Notes under the pieces: generated by a model
Told to the model about the DNA's origin: nothing
What the model saw: the letters and a program-made list of their open reading frames with translations, nothing else
The model's database searches: none
Part shown: positions 9,033-18,487 of the stretch, one piece after another
How the letters are laid out: each line of letters begins with the position of its first letter
Position numbering within the stretch: the stretch's first letter is position 1
Origin: Ignavibacteria bacterium
Lineage (GTDB): Bacteria; Bacteroidota; Ignavibacteria; Kapaibacteriales; UBA961
Direction: 5' to 3'
DNA: 64,000 nt
Assembly: GCA_016720145.1 (NCBI GenBank)
Contig: JADJXV010000007.1
Coordinates: 124,001-188,000 of the forward strand
Translations under genes and position numbers: made by a program

Positions 9033-9389
9033 TGTCATTCTGAAGCTTAGATTAAAAACTTTTAAAAAAAGCAAGTAATGACACAGCAAGTACTTGCAAA
9101 GAGGATTCCCGCTATACGTAGCCGGAAGAATTCCTCCCACAGGGTTACATAGAGTATGCGCACTGAGTGACACACAGCAGTATTCCTCTGTGAACTCTGT
9201 GAAAAACTCTGTGAAACTCTGTGGGAAACTCTTTCTCTTACAGCAAATGCAAGTCATATAAAAAGAACAGGTTATAAAACTGTCATTGGTAGGGAGTCTT
9301 CGACTGAAGAATCGACGTTTGCAGATGATGTCACTGCTACATATTCAGTATGTTGCGATTCTTCACCTGAAGACAGGTTCAGAATGACA
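9033..9389. repeat. repeat-rich spacer bounded by inverted 12-mers
   Basis: The spacer between the lmo0937-like gene and the next barrel gene begins with TGTCATTCTGAA (9033-9044) and ends with its reverse complement TTCAGAATGACA (9378-9389). Inside are repeated words of the type CTCTGTGAA (9184-9232) and two GAAGAATC-like motifs. Elements with GTCATTCTGAA ends are scattered through many bacterial genomes as non-coding repeats. No gene is seen here. Confidence 0.6.
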
Positions 9390-9431
9390 GCTTATTTTTC
9401 TTGTAACTGTTCTATATTTAAGAGATCTAAT

Positions 9432-9926
9432 TTAGAATGCAATTCGAACACTGAGTCCTGTATCGAAATACATAATCGCTCCATCAAAGAAATCGATAAT
9501 CGGCTTCACATCGATACTCATGTTAATCGGAGCGCCTTTAAATTTATAGTCAAGCCCAAGTATCAAATCCAAGCCAACGACCGAACGGTTATTATAGACT
9601 CGATTGTTGCGAAAGGTATAGTAGCTGCCGGATTCATTAAAAAATCCAATATGCGCTCCTCCACCATAGAGCCACTTCAAGCCGGGTGCACCTGAGATAG
9701 GATTGTGCACTTCGTATAACCCCGTGATAAGAAAGCTGCGTGAACCGAAACTCACGATACCTTCTAATGCTGCATCGGAGCTTATAAAATGCTTTAACGT
9801 GATACCACTCGTAAGTCCGCCGAGACGCAAGCCGATTGCTGTGTTGTAACCCTGAGATTGTGCTGAAGCCGATGTGGCAACTAACATAATGATTGAAAAC
9901 AGGATAATTGTAAGTGTATTTTTCAT
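9432..9926 (-). CDS. small outer-membrane beta-barrel protein
   Basis: A 164-residue protein with signal peptide ending ATSASAQ, then glycine- and aromatic-rich alternating strands (GLRLGGLTSGITLKHF, LEGIVSFGSR) and a last strand ending in the aromatic GLSVRIAF, the usual C-terminus of an outer-membrane barrel. This matches the outer-membrane protein beta-barrel family; the substrate or role is unknown. It lies 60 bp downstream of the PA2169-type gene in cluster B. Confidence 0.75.
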   Translation of the reverse strand: MKNTLTIILFSIIMLVATSASAQSQGYNTAIGLRLGGLTSGITLKHFISSDAALEGIVSFGSRSFLITGLYEVHNPISGAPGLKWLYGGGAHIGFFNESGSYYTFRNNRVYNNRSVVGLDLILGLDYKFKGAPINMSIDVKPIIDFFDGAIMYFDTGLSVRIAF

Positions 9927-9986
9927 ACGTTCCTTAGTTTGAATATGGATAAATTGAATAGAATAATTCTATAATAGTTATAATTG

Positions 9987-10448
9987 TTATTGATGTTCAA
10001 ATGCTCTACTGTGCAAATCTTTAATACTGTCGTAATCTATTGTAATTCTAGTTAGTTGTGTTTCGATCAATTCTCTATGACCATCTGTCAGAAATTCCCC
10101 GCTCTCCATGAGTATGCCTGTGTAAATATCGACCGTGTGGTGTTCGCTATGCTCACAGGAATTAAGCACCGTGTCACGATCATTACAAGTGAGCGCGTAC
10201 TTTATATCCATCCAAATTCTGAATAGTTTACTCGTTGTATCTGTTCCGTGCATTGGTGTGCCGCCTAATTTCTCTACTTCATGCACGAGCTCATTCTTGC
10301 ATTCTTGGCTGGTATTGATGAACTTCGTAAAGATAATTTTCAAATCATTCTGTAATGTCTCATCACGCGCTGTTTTGTATCCCTCTACGCGATTGTTGTT
10401 GATATCAATCAGCGTGTTGAGCCGGTCTATTGTTGGTTGGTTGTTCAT
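9987..10448 (-). CDS. PA2169-family four-helix-bundle protein (DUF2383)
   Basis: A 153-residue all-helical cytosolic protein. The N-terminal pattern LNTLIDINNNRVEGYKTA, the central Lys/Glu helix ending LGGTP, and the third helix beginning DTVLNSCEHSEHHTVDIY are characteristic of the PA2169 family, which is ferritin-like in topology but lacks a defined metal centre. Members are associated with general stress in Gram-negative bacteria; biochemical function unknown. In cluster B between the eRF1-like protein and a barrel protein. Confidence 0.8.
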   Translation of the reverse strand: MNNQPTIDRLNTLIDINNNRVEGYKTARDETLQNDLKIIFTKFINTSQECKNELVHEVEKLGGTPMHGTDTTSKLFRIWMDIKYALTCNDRDTVLNSCEHSEHHTVDIYTGILMESGEFLTDGHRELIETQLTRITIDYDSIKDLHSRAFEHQ

Positions 10449-10604
10449 AGTGACTTCTCTATATTTTAATTGTGAAACTTGGTTAGCAGTTGATTATGTA
10501 AGTGATTAGTATAATAATTCTTAATCAATTCTTCTCCTATCAGATTAGTTAATAAGAATTCTTAGAGAAAGCTACTTAATCAGCAATGCTAGTGACAAGT
10601 GATA

Positions 10605-10997
10605 TTATCGATTGGAAAAATAATCCCGTACGAAGGCATGCTGTTGGTTTTCGGACATTTTATCAGCCTGTTTTGTTTGTATTTCAATCTTGTCGAAGCG
10701 GTGATCTGTGCGGAGGATATTGAGCAATTCTACTTTCGCATCGGTCGGACCGTACAGCAAGACTTCGTCATAATTTCGAATAAATTCGCCCAACTTCTTG
10801 TAGTAATCGGCTTGTAAGTGCTGCTCTTTGTTGTGCATACCTTTTTCGCTTTTTTCATGGGTGCTGTTTTCTTCATCATGAGTGAATCTTGATTGTATCA
10901 TAGTAGTCCCGTTTGTGTGTGGAAGTGCAGCAGAATACTCAGATAAATGTGCGTGTGCATGATCCATCCAAATTCCGAGTTGAGTAGCTGTTTTCAT
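10605..10997 (-). CDS. conserved protein, possibly eRF1-like (host-attachment/baeRF type)
   Basis: A 130-residue soluble protein. It opens with LGIWMDHAHAHLSEY, a beta strand with a histidine-rich turn, and closes with EVLLYGPTDAKVELLNIL...ENQQHAFVRDYF. I recall near-identical conserved proteins in flavobacteria. The order (short strand, variable loop, helix with KKLGEFI, Rossmann-like GPTDAK motif) resembles bacterial eRF1-domain-2-like proteins, but this is a weak structural analogy. The middle loop (about residues 30-60) is highly charged. In cluster B, 47 bp downstream of the small basic protein; a role in translation under stress is speculation. Confidence 0.55.
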   Translation of the reverse strand: MKTATQLGIWMDHAHAHLSEYSAALPHTNGTTMIQSRFTHDEENSTHEKSEKGMHNKEQHLQADYYKKLGEFIRNYDEVLLYGPTDAKVELLNILRTDHRFDKIEIQTKQADKMSENQQHAFVRDYFSNR

Positions 10998-11044
10998 TGT
11001 ATTTTTTGTATGATAATGTGAACTTAATACTATTAACTATATAT

Positions 11045-11233
11045 TTAGTAATTAGTTGTGTTTGATTTATATCTGTCATTATTATGTTGTCTCATCCATG
11101 ACTTGGTTTGCATTTTACACTTATTTTTCAATTCTTCATCATCCGGAGTTAGCCATCCTTTTGACATTTGAGGTTCAAACCTTTTCTCTAATTTTCTTTT
11201 AAGGAATAGCTGTTTTTTCGAGAAAACACTCAT
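11045..11233 (-). CDS. small basic hypothetical protein, first gene of cluster B
   Basis: A 62-residue Lys/Arg-rich protein without signal or membrane segment. I do not recognise it. It is supported as real by position: its ATG lies about 30 bp from a predicted transcription start behind a promoter (11270-11308), and it is followed by the cluster-B genes in the same direction. The small size, charge and aromatic residues would fit a nucleic-acid-binding or regulatory protein, but no motif shows this. Confidence 0.5.
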   Translation of the reverse strand: MSVFSKKQLFLKRKLEKRFEPQMSKGWLTPDDEELKNKCKMQTKSWMRQHNNDRYKSNTTNY

Positions 11234-11269
11234 AGTTGTTTAGATAAAATAGTAGTTATTATTACGGCG

Positions 11270-11308
11270 CAAAACTACGCCTCTTTCATTCTGTGGGAGT
11301 TACACAAC
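11270..11308 (-). promoter_or_regulatory. promoter of cluster B with palindromic operator
   Basis: On the minus strand, -7 box TAGTTTTG (11270-11277), a 21-bp spacer, then GTTGTGTAAC (11299-11308). Spacing and both elements equal those of the cluster-A promoter at 7808-7846, and the 5-7 bp on each side of the -7 box are also alike. The leader is only about 30 nt. Confidence 0.6.
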
Positions 11309-11484
11309 CTCAGGAAAGAGTTGTAACTTTCACACATGGATCATTTCGGATCTGCTCAATAAACGTGAATCGGGATTGCCAGCAATCTGGCTATCGATAC
11401 ATATTGAGGGTACAGAAGGTTAGTGTGACAATCGTTGTGGTGGTGGTCTGCGCTTGGGACTATTAAGATTGGGTACGCAAGTGT

Positions 11485-12187
11485 GCCTAAATGCAGTAGT
11501 GCAGGTGATTATTTAACACAAAGCCACAATGGTAAGCCACAAAGTTCACAATAAGATAGGTGTATTTGTAGTGTTCTTTGTGGAATAACTTTGTGCCTTA
11601 GTGTTAAAAACTGATTTTCAATACAGAGAAGTTGAGGCGTTAAGATATCTTTGCTGATTTTGAGTAAAATGCTAAATAACAAGTAGATACATCAATCTTG
11701 CAAACGCTTCATCTGAAAGTATTTACAATTAGTTGTACTCTAACATACACCTCAATCTGGGAATTGAGTGCAGCCTAAATGCAGTAGTGCAGGTGATTAA
11801 TTAACACAAAGGCACAATGGTAAGCCACAAAGTTCACAATAAGATAGGTGTATTAGTAGTGTGCTTTGTGGAATAACTTTGAGTCTTTGTGTTAAAAACT
11901 GATTTTCAATACAGAGAAGTTGAGGCGTTAAGATATCTTTGCTGATTTTGAGTAAAATGCTAAATAACAAGTAGAGACATCAATCTTGCAAACGCTTCAT
12001 CTGAAAGTATTTACAATTAGTTGTACTCTAACATACACCTCAATCTGGGAATTGAGTGCAGCCTATATGCAGTAGTGCAGGTGATTATTTAACACAAAGC
12101 CACAAAGGTAAGCCACAAAGTTCACAATAAGATAGGTGTATTAGTAGTGTGCTTTGTGGAATAACTTTGAGTCTTTGTGTTAAAAAA
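11485..12187. repeat. 288-bp tandem repeat, about 2.4 copies
   Basis: Three copies begin at 11485, 11773 and 12061, exactly 288 bp apart; the third stops after about 127 bp. Each contains an imperfect inverted repeat of roughly 35-40 bp arms (11512-11618 in copy 1) built from words like AACACAAAGGCACAA and TTTGTGTTAA. No coding frame is kept through the copies. The whole 11.3-12.3 kb stretch has no gene. Confidence 0.9.
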
Positions 12188-12292
12188 AACGCAAGTATTA
12201 TATATCATTGTAGGATGTTTACAAAACGCCAATCATTGAGGGTAGCTGAAATGCAATTGTGGGCGGTGTGCTTGAGTTGATGACACCTCCTC

Positions 12293-13912
12293 TTACCCTT
12301 CCTCGACCATCCCCGCCGGCAAACGCGGCTTCACCATCACGACCTCTTCACGTTCCATGACCACCGCTCCGGGATGAGCGCCTTTCGGCTTACGAACGTA
12401 TTTTTTAAGTGTATAGGCGACAGGAGTATAGCTTGCATTCCGTGCATTGGAGTAATAAGCAGTAATTTCAGCGGCTTGCTCTATAACACGTTTCGGAGGA
12501 TTTTTCCCGGTCACGCGTATCACCGCATGCGAACCGCTCACGCCGCGAGCATGAAGCCAGATGTCATTTTGTTTGGCGAATTTCATGGTCAATTCATCAT
12601 TATTCGCCGCGCTTTTGCCGACATAAAGCACAAAGCCCTCTTCGAGCGAGAATTCACGGTATTTGGAGGCAATTGTCTGATCTTTCATAGTTTTACCGAC
12701 GAGAGTTTGAATGGATTGTTCGAGTAATTCTATTTGATTTATATCAGTTGCACCGGCAAGTCTATCGAGGATTTCCTCCACTTTGGCGAGTCTATTTTTA
12801 TAAGCCGGCAGGCGCATTGCCCGTATTTTGGAGGAGTCAGCCGCAGCACGAGTTTTGGTATAATATTTCTCAGCATTTTCGACAAGTGTGAGACGAGGTT
12901 CAAGTGGGATTGTGAGTGTTTCATCTGTCCAAGATTGGAGCGTAATCGATTCACCGGCAAGCCGTTTACCATTTGGCTGAGCGAGCAGAAGTTCTGCCCA
13001 AAGCTTGTAATTCGCAGCACGCTCATCTGATGTTGCATCATTTTCCATGAGCGCAATACTCGCCCGAAGCCGCTTAGCAATTCTACCAAGATTTGTAAGA
13101 TGCTTACTACGCTCTTTCAGGAATTTTTCACTTCGACGAGTGAGGATTATCCGCCTCCTAACCGCCGCGCATATTGAAGTATGCTGAGACTCTATCTCAT
13201 AAGTAATCAACGGGATAAGTGATACAATCGCCGCTTTGTCATTCGTGAGAATGTAGAATTTCCCGGTAGCTATACATTCATTCTTGAGTTGATTAGATTC
13301 ATTGAGAAGGGTATGAATTTGCGTGTCGCTCAGAGATGAAACGAAGTCAGTCGGTGAAAGTGGAACTCGATTACATATTTCCCGGGCGTAAATTTTCCCA
13401 AGAAAAACATCAGATTGAACGAGCGCTGTTAGAATATCTGTATTCGGAGGAACATTATGAATATCAACAGCTTGCACAGCCGAACGTGCTTCAATCGACA
13501 ACTTGTTGTCTAATCTGGTCTTAAAAGAATCGAGAATCACTCCCGAAGAATCAGTGAGTAGTACATTCCCTTGAGCGCCACCAAAAAGGGTAAAGTGAAT
13601 CTGGTGTGAACTACAATCGATTGTCAAAATTCTATCCGTCGGATGCAGCCGCACTTCGCTCACCAGCACACCGACAGAATTTGGAAAAATCGTCGTGGAA
13701 TTCCTCCTCGCCCGCCCAAATTCAGGGCGGAGATAGACGGCGCCAAGCTTACCGTCCAGCGAACATTCCACATAAAAGTCCTCACCACCACGTTCGAATG
13801 CCAGAATCAACGTGTTTTTTTCCTGTGTAAAGCACTCGATGAGCATGGCACCGGCGAGCACAGTATTCATCTCGCGGGCTATATGCTGTAATGTGTAATA
13901 ATGACGGAGCAT
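12293..13912 (-). CDS. rqcH: RqcH/NFACT ribosome-quality-control protein
   Basis: A 539-residue NFACT-family protein, the bacterial Rqc2/NEMF homologue. It binds obstructed 50S subunits carrying peptidyl-tRNA and directs addition of alanine tails that mark the stalled peptide for degradation. Visible domains: NFACT-N (about 1-190, with VLAGAMLIECFTQEKNTLIL at the start and SSHQIHFTLFGGAQGNVLL), a helical coiled-coil middle (about 255-400), and NFACT-R near the end (YVGKSAANNDELTMKFA, DIWLHARGVSGSHAVI, KKYVRKPKGAHPGAVV). The length is normal. It is transcribed alone on the minus strand, between two repeat arrays. Older annotations call such proteins fibronectin-binding proteins. Confidence 0.9.
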   Translation of the reverse strand: MLRHYYTLQHIAREMNTVLAGAMLIECFTQEKNTLILAFERGGEDFYVECSLDGKLGAVYLRPEFGRARRNSTTIFPNSVGVLVSEVRLHPTDRILTIDCSSHQIHFTLFGGAQGNVLLTDSSGVILDSFKTRLDNKLSIEARSAVQAVDIHNVPPNTDILTALVQSDVFLGKIYAREICNRVPLSPTDFVSSLSDTQIHTLLNESNQLKNECIATGKFYILTNDKAAIVSLIPLITYEIESQHTSICAAVRRRIILTRRSEKFLKERSKHLTNLGRIAKRLRASIALMENDATSDERAANYKLWAELLLAQPNGKRLAGESITLQSWTDETLTIPLEPRLTLVENAEKYYTKTRAAADSSKIRAMRLPAYKNRLAKVEEILDRLAGATDINQIELLEQSIQTLVGKTMKDQTIASKYREFSLEEGFVLYVGKSAANNDELTMKFAKQNDIWLHARGVSGSHAVIRVTGKNPPKRVIEQAAEITAYYSNARNASYTPVAYTLKKYVRKPKGAHPGAVVMEREEVVMVKPRLPAGMVEEG

Positions 13913-13983
13913 TCGGGAGGGAAAGAATATGATGAAGTGCGCACCTAACCAATTACAATCAAATGAGTTGGCGGCATGTATGG

Positions 13984-14335
13984 AATCGACAGCATTCTTC
14001 CTGAATAGACTCCAGCTTTAGCTGGAGGATAGAGGAAGAAGAAAATCGACAGCATTCTTCCTGAATAGACTCCAGCTTTAGCCGGAGGATAAAGGAAGAA
14101 GGAATCGACAGCATTCTTCCTGAATAGACTCCAGCTTTAGCTGGAGGTTAGAGGAAGAAGAAAATCGACAGCATTCTTCCTGAATAGACTCCAGCTTTAG
14201 CTGGAGGATAAAGGAAGAAGAAAATCGACAGCATTCTTCCTGAATAATAGGATAGAGGAAGAAGAAAATCGACAGCATTCTTCCTGAATAGACTCCAGCT
14301 TTAGCTGGAGGGTAGAGGGAAGATGAAAATCGATG
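13984..14335. repeat. 60-bp hairpin repeat array, six units
   Basis: Units start at 13984, 14044, 14103, 14163, 14223 and 14267, with 59-60 bp spacing. Each carries the perfect palindrome CTCCAGCTTTAGCTGGAG; the fifth unit lacks it and is 44 bp. The array abuts the 3' end of the T9SS gene at 14338. No spacers, so it is not a CRISPR. Related palindromes recur at 61.6-61.7 kb. Confidence 0.92.
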
Positions 14336-14337
14336 TT

Positions 14338-17300
14338 TTATTTTTCAATAATCACCGGCAGCACACTCACGCTTGTACCAGTACGCATCACCACATAATA
14401 CGCGCCTCCGGAAATACCGTTAAGTTCTAATTGTACTGAATGGTTACCGGAGAGTAGTGGTCCGTTGTAGATTTCCCGAGTCAGCATCCCGAGCGAGGAA
14501 TACACAGCGAGCGAAGTATGGTCTTCGCTGACCGTTTCGAATTCTAATTCTAAAACTTCACTTGTCGAGGCACGTTGCAAAAGAGTCACATTCCCGCCAA
14601 TACGGACGCGGCGGCTGTCTAAAGCGCAATCACCTGAGAGGGTAAACGTGCCGGCTGCGCCAAGAATAATGGTAGGTTTTTTATTCGCTGTCGGCAGCAC
14701 AGAACGTGAAATATTTGGATTGCTGACGGTGAGCGGTGTCGTGAGTTCGTCACCAAGAAGAGCTTCACATTCGAGCTCGGCGAATGCTCCTGGCTGAATA
14801 AATTGGGTCGCAGCCACACCATCAGGATGAGAGACGGTAATCGTTGTTTGTCCGGGAGTTACGTCGGCATAGCTTGCCGTAAAACCTGTCTGCGCTGCGC
14901 CTACACGTACTGCGCGAGGCATTAAAAGTCGTGGATTGTAGGTCACGTCAATTGCAAAACGGAAGATTCTCGAAAGCTGTATATCGGTTGAAGATATCGT
15001 GAGCGGTAATGTCACTCGTTCACCCACATTCGCAGTACCACTGCCGATTTGGATAGTCGCTGTGGTGGGAATGGTATCAGCCGGAGGTGGAGGAGCATTC
15101 ACCTTGCCAAGTCCAAGTAGTGTAATCACAGAATTTGTATCGCACGGTCGGTCTATGATAAATTTCATGAGTACGGAGTCTCGCGAGGCAGTTAGAGGAG
15201 CATACCGAATCGTCACATCCATTGTTTCATTGGTCTTGAGAATTGCTGGCAAAGTCGCCGTCATCGACACAACAGAGAATGGTGGCGTCACTCCATCTAT
15301 ACGTTTGATTTGCAAATCAGAAGTACCCGTATTTCGTATCGTCACGACTTTGTCTGATGTCAAGCCGGAATCAATCGTTGCGAAGTCGGTCGGATTGGTA
15401 TTTGCCGTAAATAATGTTGAAAGTCGGCGTCCGCGAACAGGAATTGCACGCTGTTCTCCGCATGGCTCAAATACCACAAAGACGGTATCTCGGAAGTCAC
15501 CAATGGCAGACGGAGCGAACTGAAGTTCAATAATATCACCGTCTTTCACCGCATCGCCTTCTTTTAGCGAAGTAAAGGAAAACGGAGGATTTGCAATTAT
15601 TTTAGATACTTTTTCCGCGCCTGTGGCACCTGTGATAGTGAGCCGCACCGTTTGCTTGAATTGAATTGCACTACAGTAGCTCATATCGCCAAAGTTCAGA
15701 TTGCGTTCTTCACTGAATTTGAATGTCGTACCTTGTTTCGAACCCGATATTTTGAGTATCACCGTTGCGTTACATTTATCGGCAATTATCGGGATCGACA
15801 AAGCGGTAACTGCACCAAATGACTGGGGTTGGAAACGTACACGGAGTTGTGCTGTTTGCTTAGGCGGGATCGTCACAGGCAGTCCGATAAACACAACATT
15901 CGGGTCGGTGGGTTGGGTGGTAATCTTCAGAGTATCCGAACCAGGATTCGTGAGGGTAATCACCGTATCTCGTGGCGGGTCACATGCTTGTATGAGCGGG
16001 AAGGTAATATCGGTAATATCGGCGCTGAAGCTTGGTGTGACGACAATTCCCTGAAGGTTGGCAATTAATGAATCGGTGCAAACTCCGAATTTGTAATCAA
16101 CAATTAGAATTGAAAAATACGAACCTGCACTAGGAGGATTGAACGTAATACCAATCATAGCAGAGTCACCCGGCTTGACAATCTTCGGCAAATTAATATT
16201 ATTGAGTAGATTATATCCCGTTGAATTACCGAGTCGTCTTCCCGTAATTTCAAGATCACTATTTCCTCTATTATATACCCAGATATTTGTATCACGACCG
16301 GTATTTTCACAAGAGAGTATTCTGCCAAAGTCAAATGATGTGACTCCAAGAACTACTTTCGTAACATCTTTCGATCCCTTGAGTTGAATTGTTTGTTTTA
16401 CTCCGCAGGGCGAGGCGACAAACGTAGCTGTTCCTGAAGATGTACCGGATATTTGTGGCGTGAATTGAAAAGTTAAGGTCTGAGATTGACCCTTTTGGAG
16501 TGTAATTGGCAAGCTTGGCGAAACATATCCAAATCCGGGAGTAGCTGATATATTATCAATGGTAATTGATTCATTGCTAGTATTGGTGAGGATAATCGGT
16601 TGTGTTGCACTTGACTGACAGTCATTGAGCTTACCGAAGTCGATGTCAGGTTTATTGAATGAATACGTAACTACTCGTTGTGTAAGTGTGGTAATTTGAG
16701 AAGTATCAGCGCATCCGTCAGCATTTTTAACAATCACGCGATACGCGCCTGCCGATGATGCGCGGTGGATTTGCCCCGTTTGCGCGGTGATTGTCACACC
16801 GTCTTTGATCCATTCATAGCTTGTGGCAGGGTCTGAGGTGAGACTCACCGTGTCGCCTGAGCAGAGAAAGAGCGAACCTGCTGTAATCACAGCAGTTGGC
16901 TTAGCGAGAATAATTACTTCTTTTGGGTCAGACTCGGTCGTGCAATTGACAGCATTGGTGGCGCGGACACGGTATTGTCCTGCCGTGGAAGCGATGATAG
17001 AATTCGTTGTAGCACCGGGAATATCGGCACCATTTCGTGACCATTGGAAAGTAAGTCCGGCAGTTGTGGCCGTTGAGAGTGTCACATTTTTGCCGATGCA
17101 GAAGGATAAGGGTCCGGAGGCGGTAATGTCGGGCTTGACAGGGGCAATTTTTACTGCAATTGCCGAGGCGTAGTTGGTTTCGTTGTAGGCGCGGCCACGA
17201 CCATATTTCGTGTCTGTAGAAATCACAGCATCTTCGAGATCATCTTTGGTATAACGGAATGCAAATACTCGATATTTATAATTCAGCCCACAAGTCATGG

Positions 17301-18294
17301 TAGGTATTGCATCATCGTACGTTGTAACTGTGGATGATAGATTAGCCAATACTCGCCAGTCGCCGATAGTTTCGCCTGGTGCATAGTTTTTGCCGTCTTG
17401 GGGTACTTTATTCGTATCTGATTGTGTTTCAAGGGCAAAGAGTACTAAATATCCTTGTATATTATCAGATTGGTTGGGGTCGGTCATGGCATTCCATGAG
17501 AGCTTTACGGTGTTCCCGCCTACGACGGTCGTCGTAAGAGTAGGTGATGTCCATAGTGGCTGCCGAGTAGTACGCCAGAATTGACTGTTGAGAATATCAT
17601 TGGCGGTAGCACCGAAGTTCGGAAAACCTTTAGAAGCATTACTTGGAATCGGTGCACTTGCCAGTGTTTTTGTACCTGATCCCGAATAATCTGCAATTGT
17701 AGCACCGGGATAAACCCTGACTAAATTTCCCGCTGAGATTGACGAAGGATGCTGGAGCTTGGGCTGCGGTAAATTATTATAATCATTACCGGTGTTTGAC
17801 CCATGTGAGAGTGCATGAACATGTGTTCCTGCTTCATTGGTGATTTGAATAATATCTCTCGCTTGAGAAATACTCAACACACCTAATAATTTCCATTCTT
17901 GACCAATAATACCTAGAGAATCAAACACGGACCAATCATTCGCTTCGACTTCTATATGTCCGTCTACATAAGATTTATTAACTATGTAGAGTGGGTTTTG
18001 CTGTAAACGGTGTTGAATGACTATCACGGTACCAGCTCGTAAATTTCTCCACATAGGAACATCTTTGAAGCGAACACATCCATTCCAAGTATCAAAATTT
18101 GTTACATTATCCCTAAATGTATATCCAACAATTGTCAAATTATCCTTTACGACTAATATCTCTGTCCATTCACCATCGGGCACTCCGTTGAAATCGGAAT
18201 ATTCACTCACGACAATATCCTGCGCACGCACCGAACTCGGCGCTACCATCACAGCCACACACAGACACATTAAAAACGTACAGAATTGTTTCAT
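14338..18294 (-). CDS. giant T9SS-secreted multi-domain protein (lamin-tail-like, Ig-like, ASH, cohesin-like)
   Basis: About 1318 residues from the ATG at 18294 (a GTG at 18303 is possible). A signal peptide ends SSVRAQ. It is followed by a lamin-tail-like beta domain (DIVVSEYSDFNGVPDGEWTE), a fibronectin-like segment (about residues 255-390), two Ig-like domains with paired Cys (about 390-545), then five or six choice-of-anchor-D/ASH repeats with the recurring pattern 'D-F-G...C...TITLTNTG' (about 550-1090), a cohesin-like domain (VGERVTLPLTISS...FAIDVTYNPRLL, about 1100-1220) and a C-terminal T9SS sorting domain (AVYSSLGMLTREIYNG...GGAYYVVMRTG). It is a surface or secreted protein, probably adhesive or structural. 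The cohesin-like domain here has no visible dockerin partner. Confidence 0.8.
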   Translation of the reverse strand: MKQFCTFLMCLCVAVMVAPSSVRAQDIVVSEYSDFNGVPDGEWTEILVVKDNLTIVGYTFRDNVTNFDTWNGCVRFKDVPMWRNLRAGTVIVIQHRLQQNPLYIVNKSYVDGHIEVEANDWSVFDSLGIIGQEWKLLGVLSISQARDIIQITNEAGTHVHALSHGSNTGNDYNNLPQPKLQHPSSISAGNLVRVYPGATIADYSGSGTKTLASAPIPSNASKGFPNFGATANDILNSQFWRTTRQPLWTSPTLTTTVVGGNTVKLSWNAMTDPNQSDNIQGYLVLFALETQSDTNKVPQDGKNYAPGETIGDWRVLANLSSTVTTYDDAIPTMTCGLNYKYRVFAFRYTKDDLEDAVISTDTKYGRGRAYNETNYASAIAVKIAPVKPDITASGPLSFCIGKNVTLSTATTAGLTFQWSRNGADIPGATTNSIIASTAGQYRVRATNAVNCTTESDPKEVIILAKPTAVITAGSLFLCSGDTVSLTSDPATSYEWIKDGVTITAQTGQIHRASSAGAYRVIVKNADGCADTSQITTLTQRVVTYSFNKPDIDFGKLNDCQSSATQPIILTNTSNESITIDNISATPGFGYVSPSLPITLQKGQSQTLTFQFTPQISGTSSGTATFVASPCGVKQTIQLKGSKDVTKVVLGVTSFDFGRILSCENTGRDTNIWVYNRGNSDLEITGRRLGNSTGYNLLNNINLPKIVKPGDSAMIGITFNPPSAGSYFSILIVDYKFGVCTDSLIANLQGIVVTPSFSADITDITFPLIQACDPPRDTVITLTNPGSDTLKITTQPTDPNVVFIGLPVTIPPKQTAQLRVRFQPQSFGAVTALSIPIIADKCNATVILKISGSKQGTTFKFSEERNLNFGDMSYCSAIQFKQTVRLTITGATGAEKVSKIIANPPFSFTSLKEGDAVKDGDIIELQFAPSAIGDFRDTVFVVFEPCGEQRAIPVRGRRLSTLFTANTNPTDFATIDSGLTSDKVVTIRNTGTSDLQIKRIDGVTPPFSVVSMTATLPAILKTNETMDVTIRYAPLTASRDSVLMKFIIDRPCDTNSVITLLGLGKVNAPPPPADTIPTTATIQIGSGTANVGERVTLPLTISSTDIQLSRIFRFAIDVTYNPRLLMPRAVRVGAAQTGFTASYADVTPGQTTITVSHPDGVAATQFIQPGAFAELECEALLGDELTTPLTVSNPNISRSVLPTANKKPTIILGAAGTFTLSGDCALDSRRVRIGGNVTLLQRASTSEVLELEFETVSEDHTSLAVYSSLGMLTREIYNGPLLSGNHSVQLELNGISGGAYYVVMRTGTSVSVLPVIIEK

Positions 18295-18412
18295 GGGGAT
18301 CACTCGGGTACAAAAAGTATTTCGGTTAATAGACTGCGAAAATATCTGAACTTGGCGTATTATCCAACTTTGTTGTGCAGGTTTAATATTTTAGCATGTA
18401 GCAAGCTGTGAT

Positions 18413-18453
18413 TAAGTAAAAAAAACCTGCATTGTTTTTCCACAATGCAGGTT
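18413..18453 (-). terminator. terminator after the M42 peptidase gene
   Basis: A 12-bp perfect stem AACCTGCATTGT/ACAATGCAGGTT (18424-18453, 6-nt loop). Read on the minus strand it is followed by an uninterrupted T-run, 35 bp after the stop of the peptidase gene at 18488. Confidence 0.88.
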
Positions 18454-18487
18454 TATCAATAGTTATTCTCCTGTTATGAGAATTCCC

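Noticed and set aside
14078..14278. Open frame with repeated residues across the hairpin array
   Set aside because: It only reflects the 60-bp repeat being divisible by three; no start context or family match.
13984..14335. Possible CRISPR array
   Set aside because: Units are contiguous with no variable spacers and no cas genes in the window.
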